The notes below the pieces were generated by a model, which was not told the DNA's origin, did not search any database, and saw only the letters and a program-made list of their open reading frames with translations. From JAEUSG01 sp964590225 (GTDB lineage Bacteria > Fibrobacterota > OXYB2-FULL-49-7 > JAEUSG01): DNA of 29,418 nucleotides. The stretch spans positions 1 through 29,418 of the forward strand of contig CAZPWS010000037.1 in the NCBI GenBank assembly GCA_964590225.1, in the 5' to 3' direction. Made by a program: the position numbers and the translations under genes. Each line of letters starts with the position of its first letter. The stretch's first letter is position 1. Shown here one piece after another: positions 7,921 to 15,607 of this stretch.

Positions 7921-8973
7921 TTAGCGTAAAATTAAGACGGGAATAGTTTTAGATAACTTGTCATCAGACATACGGATAAAATAAGCCCCCGCAGGAATAG
8001 TGGCTGTGTTGATTTTAATCGAAGCTCTTTTTTCACCTAAGAAGTTCTTTAATTTATCGGTAAATGAAAACACACACGCTCCGTTTGGCGAAAACATTTT
8101 TATCTGATGAGTTGTCTTTATTGCACCAGAAGTTATTATCAAAAGAGAAGCTTCAGTTTTATATGGGTTTGGAAAAAGAGAGATGGAATAGGTGTCTGGA
8201 TTTGGATCCGAGAAATTATTTTCAGTTTTCGTAGCGACTTGGGTGGAGTCTCTTTTTATATAGAGTGAGTCAATCAAGACTTTCAGGTTAGCAATTCCAT
8301 TTCCATAATCAGAGTTAAAGCCCTTGTTGCCTATTGTAAAATGTGTACATAGTATAGGGCTGTTAAAATAACCGTAAGCTGAATGAATAAGATCGTTTTC
8401 GGGTAATTTAATTACATTCAGGAGCCATCCATAACCATTGTAAAAAAAAGAAAAACGGTATGTGCAGCTATGATTTATTATTCCATTTTGGGTAATAATT
8501 TCGGATGAGGTTTCGCCAGAGCTGGAAAAATGAGCACCGATTAAATGTCCGTCATAATTTCGGCCAATGCTGATTCCTACACCATTGGCAAGAGAATTAT
8601 TTATTGGAACAATACGGGTGGAGTCGGTAAATCCAATAAACAGTTGTGAGTAAACAGACAAAGATTGAATGTAAATATCGGCCACTATTGTATAGGTAAA
8701 ATCATACACGGAATTAGCTACTCTTGCCATTTCCAATCCTGTCCACACAGAATCACCGGTTGTAGCTCCTGCCTGAAATACGCCATCAATAGGAAAACCG
8801 CTTATGTCGGTAAACTGGGTATCGTTCTGAAAGAAATTATCGGGAGAATTAGTATTCCAATTAGGTTCTGTGTTAAAACCCCATGTCAAAACTTCTGTTG
8901 CGGATGATGCCGCAATGATAAATAATATCAATAGAGCCTTTTGAACTGTCATGCTTTTATATATGCAATTCAT
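7921..8973 (-). CDS. Secreted protein with C-terminal T9SS-type sorting domain
   Basis: This 350-aa protein begins with a hydrophobic signal peptide (about 9-26, VQKALLILFIIAASSATE). The body (about 30-240) is rich in Asn, Ser and aromatic residues and looks like a beta-sandwich (a lectin/glucanase-like concanavalin fold is possible, not proven). The C-terminal ~80 residues (SISLFPNPYKTEASL then IPAGAYFIRMSDDKLSKTI) match the T9SS sorting pattern. The gene overlaps the upstream lipoprotein gene by 4 bp (ATGA at 8970-8973), and AAGGA lies 8 bases before ATG 8973. An internal Met at residue 8 is an alternative start. It is probably a surface or matrix protein of the operon. Its binding target is unknown. 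Confidence 0.72.
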   Translation of the reverse strand: MNCIYKSMTVQKALLILFIIAASSATEVLTWGFNTEPNWNTNSPDNFFQNDTQFTDISGFPIDGVFQAGATTGDSVWTGLEMARVANSVYDFTYTIVADIYIQSLSVYSQLFIGFTDSTRIVPINNSLANGVGISIGRNYDGHLIGAHFSSSGETSSEIITQNGIINHSCTYRFSFFYNGYGWLLNVIKLPENDLIHSAYGYFNSPILCTHFTIGNKGFNSDYGNGIANLKVLIDSLYIKRDSTQVATKTENNFSDPNPDTYSISLFPNPYKTEASLLIITSGAIKTTHQIKMFSPNGACVFSFTDKLKNFLGEKRASIKINTATIPAGAYFIRMSDDKLSKTIPVLILR

Positions 8974-9656
8974 GTGCCGTTCCTTGTTCGAAAAAGGACC
9001 GTTTGGCAGTCCTTAAGATAAAGAAAAAATGTTTCCGAGAATAAAAAAAGCCTGAAATAGGCGCGGGATTCCATTCCTATAGGACTTTCCACATAAGGAG
9101 TTGTCATATTGTCAAAATAAAGTGTGGTAATCCTGTTTTTTAGTCCGATGTTTATGTCCTCGGGTATCATTACAGTATCCATTACCAGCCAGTATGTCAT
9201 TCTCGCCTGCCGGAAAAAAGAGGTATCGGCAAAACTGTTCCAGGAAAGACGATATTTCCCATTTATTGTGTCGCATTGTAATAACGAGTTCCAGCAATCA
9301 CCGCCAGAAATTAATTCTGGAGAGAGTTTAATATTTATATAAAGAGATGATGAATTATTAACATTAAAATTTTCACGCCCCTGAAAAGCTATTGCACCGC
9401 CATTATATACAAGAAGTGAGATGTTATAATTGTCAGCAACTGGTACACTGGGGATAACAGCCACAGTATCGGCCACAACACCACGAATAATATTGTTTCT
9501 CAGAACTTCTCCATCTTGATATAATGTGATACGAATGCTGTCGATAGGAGAGTTAATGCAGGATATTGTTACTGTTATGTCTGCCTGAAGGGCTCTTTTA
9601 ACCGGATTAACACATCCGTATAATAAGGCCAATATCAATATTAAAAACATCTTCAT
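8970..9656 (-). CDS. Predicted lipoprotein, family not recognised
   Basis: This 228-aa protein has a short hydrophobic leader ending in a lipobox (LALLYGC, Cys15), so it should be lipidated and held in the inner or outer membrane. The remainder is beta-rich. Its first half (about 25-110: ITVTISCINSPIDSIRITLY then DNYNISLLVYNGG) resembles an Ig-like/carboxypeptidase-regulatory sandwich. Two further Cys (about 124 and 133) could form a disulfide. The start overlaps the upstream lipoprotein gene by 4 bp, and its own stop overlaps the next gene. I recognise no enzymatic motif. Confidence 0.65.
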   Translation of the reverse strand: MKMFLILILALLYGCVNPVKRALQADITVTISCINSPIDSIRITLYQDGEVLRNNIIRGVVADTVAVIPSVPVADNYNISLLVYNGGAIAFQGRENFNVNNSSSLYINIKLSPELISGGDCWNSLLQCDTINGKYRLSWNSFADTSFFRQARMTYWLVMDTVMIPEDINIGLKNRITTLYFDNMTTPYVESPIGMESRAYFRLFLFSETFFLYLKDCQTVLFRTRNGT

Positions 9657-10309
9657 TTGTATAGTCTCACATCGTCAATATAAATCAGTGAATTACCTGA
9701 AAGGCAGGAGACCCTGACTTCGGAAATTTCTATTTCTTCGGTAACTGAACTCAAGGCAAAGTTGTTGCTATTGCCGTTAATAGGAACTTTTATTTCAAGT
9801 TTGTCTGGTTCCTTTAGAATAAAAAGTGGAATCCATTGTTGTAAACCATAAGCGATAGGAATGGATTTAATATGCCACGATTCAACTCCGTAAGAACATT
9901 CGATAAAAAGGGAGTCGGAGGAAGATTTAACAATAACGCCCAAAGCTGTCGTTGATTGTGTAAAACCGATAAATATTCTGGAACCGGCATACAAAGCCTG
10001 AATATTAATAATCATACATAAAAATGCGGTATCCAGTTTTGGATTGATAGTTCGTACAAGAGATGCGTTTCCTTCTGAGAGTTCAGCGCGAAGATATCCG
10101 CTTTGAATTTCAGCTTTGCATTTTCTACGCGAACTGTCGCTGAAAAAAAAACTTTCATTATGAATTGAGAAATCTGTGGAATCGATAAGTTCTGGAATTC
10201 TGGTACTTATGGACATTTCTTTTATCGCTTGTTTTTCAACGATTATCTCTTTGCCAATACAACTGGCAAGAATCAGTATTGCCACAGACAACAAAAGAAT
10301 TTGTCTCAT
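9653..10309 (-). CDS. Predicted lipoprotein, family not recognised
   Basis: This 218-aa protein has a signal peptide and lipobox (ILILASC, Cys17). The mature part is beta-rich and ends in a pattern common to carbohydrate-binding jelly rolls (EIEISEVRVSCLSGNSLIYI, then DDVRLYK). It shares features with the secreted protein at 7921-8973, which has a similar FIGFT(D/Q)ST motif followed by a jelly-roll-like segment. The two may therefore be distant relatives. AGGGA lies about 8 bases before the ATG. The gene overlaps the sigma-54 activator gene by 4 bp (10306-10309), so regulator and surface lipoproteins are translationally coupled. Confidence 0.65.
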   Translation of the reverse strand: MRQILLLSVAILILASCIGKEIIVEKQAIKEMSISTRIPELIDSTDFSIHNESFFFSDSSRRKCKAEIQSGYLRAELSEGNASLVRTINPKLDTAFLCMIINIQALYAGSRIFIGFTQSTTALGVIVKSSSDSLFIECSYGVESWHIKSIPIAYGLQQWIPLFILKEPDKLEIKVPINGNSNNFALSSVTEEIEISEVRVSCLSGNSLIYIDDVRLYK

Positions 10310-12033
10310 GCGTTTTCCCTGTTGTCCATATACCTGTATATTGTGCGAGGATCTATTTCAAGAGCGCGCGCCGCAGCACTTTTGTTACCTTCGTAAATGA
10401 GCAGTACCTTCTTTATATACTCTTCTGCAAACCTCTCTTTAGCTTCCAAAAGCGGTTGTAAAACGCTTTCCTCTCCCTTTGTCAGCTCCAAATCTTCTGC
10501 TGTTATATCACCCGAGTCGGAAAGTATAAAGGCGCGTAAAATGCGATGCCTTAATTCCCTGACATTACCAGGCCAATCGTACCTTAAAATTGCAGCTTCA
10601 GCTTCTTTTGTAAAGCGCATTCTTTTTTTAACACCGTCAGGCGAAACCGTAAGAAATGATTTTGCGATAAGTAAGGCATCGGTACCCCGTTCCCGCAGAG
10701 GAGGTAAATTGAGTATTGCTGCTGAAAGTCTGTAGTAAAGATCCGGCCTGAAGTCTTTCTTTTTCAAATCACGGTTTGTTGCTGCTACAATGCGCACATC
10801 AGCCCTTCGGGAAACAGAGTCGCCAACCATTTCATATTCGCCGCTTTCAATCACACGAAGCAATTTAGCCTGCTGGGTAAGAGGCAACTCTCCGATTTCA
10901 TCAAGGAAAAGGGTTCCTCCTGAGGCGGCTCCGATTTTTCCCGACGCATCAGAGACTGCTCCTGTAAATGCCCCTTTTTTATGACCAAATAATTCTGATT
11001 CAACAAGATTTTGAGGGATAGCCGCACAATTAACCGCAATAAAAGGGCGAGATGAACGGGGGCTTCTGTCGTGTACCATTCTGGCAAGCAGCTCTTTTCC
11101 TGTTCCTGTTTCGCCGGTAATTAGAATGGGCAACTGGCTTGCGGCAAGACGAACAGTTTGGCGCAAAAGTGATTCCATGGGCTCGCATTCATAAATAATG
11201 GCTGTTCCTGCAATAGTTTTGAGGGCGTTGTTTTCTTCCTGAAGGATACGCGTTAAATCGGCAAAATCCATAAGAAGAGAGGCATTGGACGCAAATATTG
11301 TGATGATTTTTAAATCATGTTCATCAAACAGAAAGGAAACTTTCCCACTGCCGGCATATAAAACGGCATTTACAATACCTTCTTTAATGATAGGAACGGC
11401 AATTATGGAATTAAGTTTTAGGCCGGCAAGACTTTTTGAAACTCCTAAGTTTGTGTCATCGGAAAAGTCTGTAAGGATAAGAGGCTTTTTTTCTTTTACA
11501 ATACGACTTATCAGGGCACTGCTTATATCTTTACATTCGTCTTCTGAATTTCCCGATAAGTTCAGCATTGAAATAATGTGAAAGTCATCCCCTTTTTTAA
11601 CTGCAAAAAAACCTTTTTCGGCCCCAGTTGCATTAATCATGGCGGTCAACAGCTGATCAACAGAATTTTTTCCGCTATCATCAATTAAATTTAAACCAAA
11701 CTCATAAAGAGAGTTTAACGCTGAAATTTCTCTACTAAAAGAATTTTGCTTAAAATCCGCCGGAGGAAAGAATGTAAAGCGGAATCTATTGTTAAAGATG
11801 CGGAGCTCATCACCTTCAGCAAGCTCACTCTTTTTAAGCTTTTTATTGTTTATAAAGCAAATCTGATTTGCCGAAAGGGCTTCTGCAATAAAATGGTTAT
11901 CGGCATACATAATTCTCGCAATAAGTAATTCATCAGATACAATTTTTAAATTTGCAGCTTCTCCTCCGCCTATAATTGTAAGAGGCAGAAGAAAATGCAC
12001 CGTACCGCTGTCAAGATCAATAAGAGCAGCCAT
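10306..12033 (-). CDS. Sigma-54-dependent activator with FHA-like and GAF sensor domains
   Basis: The product is a 575-aa bacterial enhancer-binding protein. Residues about 1-90 look like a degenerate FHA domain (INNKKLKKSELAEGDELRI, the usual end of that fold). Residues about 105-265 are a GAF domain. The AAA+ core has Walker A GETGTGKE (307-314), the sigma-54-contacting GAFTGA loop (354-359), Walker B FLDE (376-379) and YYRL near 433-436. The C-terminal Fis-type HTH (about 535-571: EGNKSAAARALEIDPRTIYR) binds DNA. All key residues are intact, so it should drive sigma-54 promoters. The site at 7785-7800 is the obvious target. AGGAA precedes the ATG by 7 bases. An FHA domain beside a Ser/Thr kinase gene in the same operon suggests control by phosphothreonine binding. 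Confidence 0.92.
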   Translation of the reverse strand: MAALIDLDSGTVHFLLPLTIIGGGEAANLKIVSDELLIARIMYADNHFIAEALSANQICFINNKKLKKSELAEGDELRIFNNRFRFTFFPPADFKQNSFSREISALNSLYEFGLNLIDDSGKNSVDQLLTAMINATGAEKGFFAVKKGDDFHIISMLNLSGNSEDECKDISSALISRIVKEKKPLILTDFSDDTNLGVSKSLAGLKLNSIIAVPIIKEGIVNAVLYAGSGKVSFLFDEHDLKIITIFASNASLLMDFADLTRILQEENNALKTIAGTAIIYECEPMESLLRQTVRLAASQLPILITGETGTGKELLARMVHDRSPRSSRPFIAVNCAAIPQNLVESELFGHKKGAFTGAVSDASGKIGAASGGTLFLDEIGELPLTQQAKLLRVIESGEYEMVGDSVSRRADVRIVAATNRDLKKKDFRPDLYYRLSAAILNLPPLRERGTDALLIAKSFLTVSPDGVKKRMRFTKEAEAAILRYDWPGNVRELRHRILRAFILSDSGDITAEDLELTKGEESVLQPLLEAKERFAEEYIKKVLLIYEGNKSAAARALEIDPRTIYRYMDNRENA

Positions 12034-12036
12034 TTA

Positions 12037-12648
12037 TCAATTCCTGTTTAATAGTATTGTGTCAAATATACTTATAATAATCGATCCTATAAATACTCCG
12101 TAAAACGAAATCATCTGGACAGAATAGTAGCGAGCCGCACGATCAGAATGGTTATAACTGCCGTCCGGTAATTTGTCCCATTCCCTAATCCAATAGCTTC
12201 CGACATTTAAGCTTAGCCCAAGTGTTGCAACGCCAGCATATACCCACCCCCTTTTTTTTCCTTTTGCAAGATGGCCTATCCCAAGAGGAGCGTATTGCAG
12301 CAGATTTGTCTGTTCGGATGGTACAATTTGAGTGGTGATAAAATTTTTTCTGCCTTCAAAAAGAGCAATTATTTCCGGAGGAATAGCCATCGAATCAAGA
12401 GAATGATGCGGATCTAAGCCAAGGATGGCATCAAATTTTTTTCCGGCATTAGCATAGTCTTCCATGAGGTAATTTGAAAGTGCAGAAAGCTTAAGGTATT
12501 TTAGTGAATCAGTTCTATTTGAATGTACCAGATGGTTATCTGCACATTCTCTCGCTTCTGCAAAGTACCTGTTATCATAAAGTGAATCACATAGTGTGGA
12601 ACTGAAAGTGTTGATAATAAAAAGAGAAAGAATAAAAACTGGAATCAT
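12037..12648 (-). CDS. Small exported membrane protein with TPR-like region
   Basis: This 203-aa protein has a signal peptide (about 1-18). A helical TPR-like segment follows (about 22-95: DNRYFAEARECADNHLVH then LSNYLMEDYANAGKKFDAIL). Next comes LLQYAPLGIGHLAKGKKRGW, which resembles the short motif preceding membrane helices in DUF5683-type proteins, then two transmembrane stretches (about 133-152 and 178-198). The gene overlaps the kinase gene by 4 bp (12645-12648), and its stop is 3 bp from the activator start. It may act as a membrane scaffold or sensor between the kinase and the regulator. I cannot name a function. Confidence 0.65.
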   Translation of the reverse strand: MIPVFILSLFIINTFSSTLCDSLYDNRYFAEARECADNHLVHSNRTDSLKYLKLSALSNYLMEDYANAGKKFDAILGLDPHHSLDSMAIPPEIIALFEGRKNFITTQIVPSEQTNLLQYAPLGIGHLAKGKKRGWVYAGVATLGLSLNVGSYWIREWDKLPDGSYNHSDRAARYYSVQMISFYGVFIGSIIISIFDTILLNRN

Positions 12649-14156
12649 AAAGAATCGCTCTTAAATGCTTTCAAAAAATATCTTCTTTCAATTGACTCAT
12701 TTTTTTCAACAATGACAGTATCCTGTAATGGATAACAAAAAGGGTTTTCTAAAAGTATAATATGCATACCATGACCAAGTTTAATTTCTCCGATAAACGG
12801 TGTTTTTCCAATATAGGCACCATCAACGCTCACGCGTGCCCATGGCTTTGTTGTAAAAGACAATTTAGCTGCAATTGCAGCAGGTTGAAAAGATTTTTCT
12901 TCAGATAAAACTTCTTTAGGAACAACAAGTTCCTTTTTCCGGTTTGCAGTAATTTTCTTTTTATTTGAAACGACAGTAAGTGTTTCGGCGGGTAGAGCAG
13001 TAATATTCAAATGATCCTCGTCATCATTAATGCTACTGGAATATTTATTATTGTTAACAAAGTACCAAACTATTGAAGAGAGTATAAGTAGCAATAGGGC
13101 AAAATATGCAACTTTTAAATTCTTTCTTGCGTGAAGTTTCTTTGCATATTTCTGAAATACCCGATTATCAGGAAATAATACAATGGCTTGAGAAATAATA
13201 TCAGCGTACATGAAATTATGGCTATCACTCTTCAAAATTGACACAAGGTTCCCCTGATTGGAGATTTTGTAAGCCGCTATATAATTGTTCCAATCCAAAG
13301 ACATTTTTGTAAAGGTTTCTTCTGCGGTGCTGTTGGTTATTATTTGGAGAAGTTTCTGAAGGTCTTCAATGATTATATCCATAGAATGATGACGATCATC
13401 AGGATTTTTCATCAGACATTTATCAATGAGTCTCGAAAAATAACCATTAACCGAAGGACAAATATGTGTTGCGGGAGTGTATGTGCTTTCGGCAGTATTT
13501 CGCAGTGTCTTTGCGGTTGATGCACCTGCAAAAGGCTCATATCCAGTACTCAGCCAGTAAGCAAGTACGCCAAATGCGAAAATATCTGCGCGGGCATCGA
13601 TCTCTGCACAATCCATTTGTTCCGGCGCCATATAGCCAGGAGAACCAAGAAGAGCCCCTGTTAGTGTCATCTTGTCATTTTCCTTCATTCTGGCTATTCC
13701 AAAATCGGCAAGTTTAAGCAGGCCATTCTTGCTTCCCACAAGAATATTTTCAGGTTTTAGATCTCTATGGATTATGCCTTTGTCATGAGCCGCTTTAAGT
13801 GCTTTTGCTATCAATATAGCAACGGGTATAGCTAAATCGGGATGAAATATTTTCTTTTCGTTTCTCCATGTGCGCAATGTCTCACCATCGATAAATTCAC
13901 ACGCTAGCCATGAGCCCCCCTTTTCGATGTGGCAGTCGTAAACTTTTACAATATTTGGATGATCAATTTTAGCGACAGCTTCGGCCTCGCGGCGGAACCT
14001 TTCCATATTATTGGTATCGAAAGCGAGATGGGCATGAAGTCTCTTTAACGCGACCCGTCTTTTGAGAGTTGAATGTTCAGCCTCATAAACTGAGGCAAAG
14101 GCTCCGGAAGCAATTTCTTTTTTTATAATATATTGACCTAAGTGTAAAATCGACAT
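12645..14156 (-). CDS. Transmembrane Ser/Thr protein kinase with PEGA domain
   Basis: This 503-aa Hanks-type kinase occupies residues about 8-270. It has Gly-rich loop IASGAFASVYEAE, ATP-anchoring K38 (VALK), catalytic HRDLKPEN (H130-N137), DFG (151-153) and APE (177-179), all intact. After a cytoplasmic linker, one TM helix (about 349-367) leads to an extracytoplasmic low-complexity stretch and a PEGA domain (about 431-496: ARVSVDGAYIGKTPF). PEGA domains bind surface or envelope components. The protein is therefore a plausible envelope sensor whose kinase acts on the FHA-like/GAF/sigma-54 regulator two genes downstream. The start lacks a good RBS and is preceded by a 15-bp palindrome (14160-14174). 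Confidence 0.9.
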   Translation of the reverse strand: MSILHLGQYIIKKEIASGAFASVYEAEHSTLKRRVALKRLHAHLAFDTNNMERFRREAEAVAKIDHPNIVKVYDCHIEKGGSWLACEFIDGETLRTWRNEKKIFHPDLAIPVAILIAKALKAAHDKGIIHRDLKPENILVGSKNGLLKLADFGIARMKENDKMTLTGALLGSPGYMAPEQMDCAEIDARADIFAFGVLAYWLSTGYEPFAGASTAKTLRNTAESTYTPATHICPSVNGYFSRLIDKCLMKNPDDRHHSMDIIIEDLQKLLQIITNSTAEETFTKMSLDWNNYIAAYKISNQGNLVSILKSDSHNFMYADIISQAIVLFPDNRVFQKYAKKLHARKNLKVAYFALLLLILSSIVWYFVNNNKYSSSINDDEDHLNITALPAETLTVVSNKKKITANRKKELVVPKEVLSEEKSFQPAAIAAKLSFTTKPWARVSVDGAYIGKTPFIGEIKLGHGMHIILLENPFCYPLQDTVIVEKNESIERRYFLKAFKSDSL

Positions 14157-14159
14157 ATC

Positions 14160-14174
14160 AATAAGATACTTATT
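14160..14174. promoter_or_regulatory. Perfect palindrome before the kinase start
   Basis: AATAAGATACTTATT has 6-bp arms around ATA and lies 4 bp upstream of the kinase ATG, in the 38-bp gap after the PII-like gene. It could be a binding site, or a weak hairpin that hides the RBS region. It is short and AT-rich, so chance is possible. Confidence 0.25.
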
Positions 14175-14194
14175 AGAATTAAGGGGCGAAGGCT

Positions 14195-15325
14195 TTATTG
14201 TGCAGAGCCAAGATAGGTGCAGGCGCGGTCAACGGGTGCGGCTAAAAGCAATCCGTGAGCATTGTCTCCGAATGCGCCGCTTTCAACAAGAGCTGTCACT
14301 ATTGGCTCAACTTGATTTTTAGAAACCACCATTTCGCTTACTTCCCGTGCCGGTGAAATGGCGTGGGATGTGTTATCTCCCATTGCAATATGGCGCATTT
14401 TACTTATTGTTGCGCCGGCCGCCCCGCTACTCATGGCCGCCGCCGTCAAATCCCATGCGTAGCCTTCATCGCAAACAAGAGTCATATTTACAAGATTGTG
14501 CAGATAACGGCGTTCTTTGACCATGCGTGAATCCGAGGACAAGTCGCGTCTGCGCCAGTCGGTAGTTCCTTTAATGTCATCTATTGCGGATATAATTTGC
14601 TCAATAGATGCTGCTTGCCTATTTCCACCGACTGAAAACTTAGTATTGAGCACTCCTTTTCCAACCATATAGGAAAAAATAAAGCCCATTCCCGGACGAT
14701 CTAAATTTCCTCTGTCTATCATTAATTCAATAAGATCAGTGGCTTCACTGCTTGCAACAACAAGAGTTATGACTTCTTTTTCGGCGGGAATGGTAATTCT
14801 CCAAAGGCCCAATTTGTCTCTAAGTCCTGTTCCCTCGCCAAATGTTATTGCAGGCACAGCCGTACCCGTATCGAGGCCTAACCTGCCTATTGCGTCGCCA
14901 AAACCCTTCTGAACAATGCAGCAGATACCCGTTAACTCCTGCGGTAAAATACGGTTCGCTGAGGACGGGAAATTTAGGGAACGAGAGAAAGAGCATAAAT
15001 TATGGCTTCCCAAAACTTCAAGTGGACGGCTGTAAACAGAACCACGGCCAGGCAAAAAAAGATCGGCCTTTTGAGCTACAAAATTAACGGCATCAAACTC
15101 CATTTCAGATGGTACAAGAAAGCTTACCGTCTGTATAGGATCATCAAAAAGTCGTTTTTCACCAAAGATTTTTGCTACGCCCCGTCTTTCCTGAAGCAGG
15201 ATCCTCCTGCCGGAAGAGACAGTAAGGGCCATAACACCTGCCTTTTGAAGCTCGCTAGAGAGGGGAGATAGAAGCTCTCGCGAAATGGTGACATTGATCT
15301 CTGAAATTTTTTCAGGTGTAGCCAT
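14195..15325 (-). CDS. Triple PII-like (GlnB-fold) domain protein
   Basis: This 376-aa protein appears to be three diverged PII-like repeats in tandem. The repeats are at about 10-110 (VNFVAQKADLFLPGRGSVYS), 130-230 (LIELMIDRGNLDRPGMGFIF, then VGKGVL) and 275-376 (QVEPIVTALVESGAFGDNAH, then GLLLAAPVDRACTYLGS). The last two closely follow the PII C-terminal pattern (VExIVxAI-x-TGxxGDGxIFVxPV). PII proteins are trimers that sense ATP/ADP and 2-oxoglutarate or other ligands in the subunit clefts, so three fused copies could form one pseudo-trimer. The canonical T-loop uridylylation tyrosine is not obvious. It is the first gene of the minus-strand cluster, 38 bp before the kinase. No strong promoter or RBS was found. 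The family call is by pattern, not exact motif. Confidence 0.6.
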   Translation of the reverse strand: MATPEKISEINVTISRELLSPLSSELQKAGVMALTVSSGRRILLQERRGVAKIFGEKRLFDDPIQTVSFLVPSEMEFDAVNFVAQKADLFLPGRGSVYSRPLEVLGSHNLCSFSRSLNFPSSANRILPQELTGICCIVQKGFGDAIGRLGLDTGTAVPAITFGEGTGLRDKLGLWRITIPAEKEVITLVVASSEATDLIELMIDRGNLDRPGMGFIFSYMVGKGVLNTKFSVGGNRQAASIEQIISAIDDIKGTTDWRRRDLSSDSRMVKERRYLHNLVNMTLVCDEGYAWDLTAAAMSSGAAGATISKMRHIAMGDNTSHAISPAREVSEMVVSKNQVEPIVTALVESGAFGDNAHGLLLAAPVDRACTYLGSAQ

Positions 15326-15475
15326 TGTCCATTTTTACCTAATTTATATTACACCAACAATATAACATCTGGATGTCAATACTGGACAACCTATTTTTCT
15401 TGCATCACTTCATTGCGTGTATTAATTGAACCATCTTTTGGAGACCTTTCTCCTCAAAGAGCCCCCAAAGGCTGA

Positions 15476-15593
15476 TTGGAAAATGATTGTTTTTTAGAGA
15501 ATTGACATGGTATATTACTGTGCAGAGTTAAGGAAATTGCGGGAACCTCGAAAAATTTGGTTGTTTACATGTGTGTAAAAATGAAAATTCCTA
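15476..15593. repeat. Diverged repeat element, copy 2 (upstream of restriction operon)
   Basis: This is the second copy of the element at 57-214, with the same block order. Block A ends ATTGACATGGTATATT (about 15500-15515). Block B is GCAGAGTTAAGGAAATTG. Block C is TTTGGTTGTTTACATGTGTG, then TAAAAATGAAAATTCCTA. By eye, identity is about 85-90% within blocks A and C. TTGACA at 15502-15507 could be a -35 hexamer. The element ends 14 bp before the helicase start and is the only promoter-like sequence there. The 15326-15475 remainder between the divergent operons shows no clear feature. Confidence 0.7.
15564..15579. promoter_or_regulatory. Palindromic operator-like site TTTACA-N4-TGTAAA, second copy
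   Basis: TTTACATGTGTGTAAA keeps both 6-bp arms of the 184-199 site. It lies 29-44 bp upstream of the helicase start codon, a typical place for a repressor site. Confidence 0.4.
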
Positions 15594-15607
15594 TGCGTAG
15601 TTAATGA

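Noticed and set aside
15326..15475. TTGACA on the minus strand (around 15391) as a sigma-70 promoter for the PII-like operon
   Set aside because: No -10 hexamer lies at a usable distance (nearest AT-rich candidates are about 10 or 22 bp away), so I did not call it.
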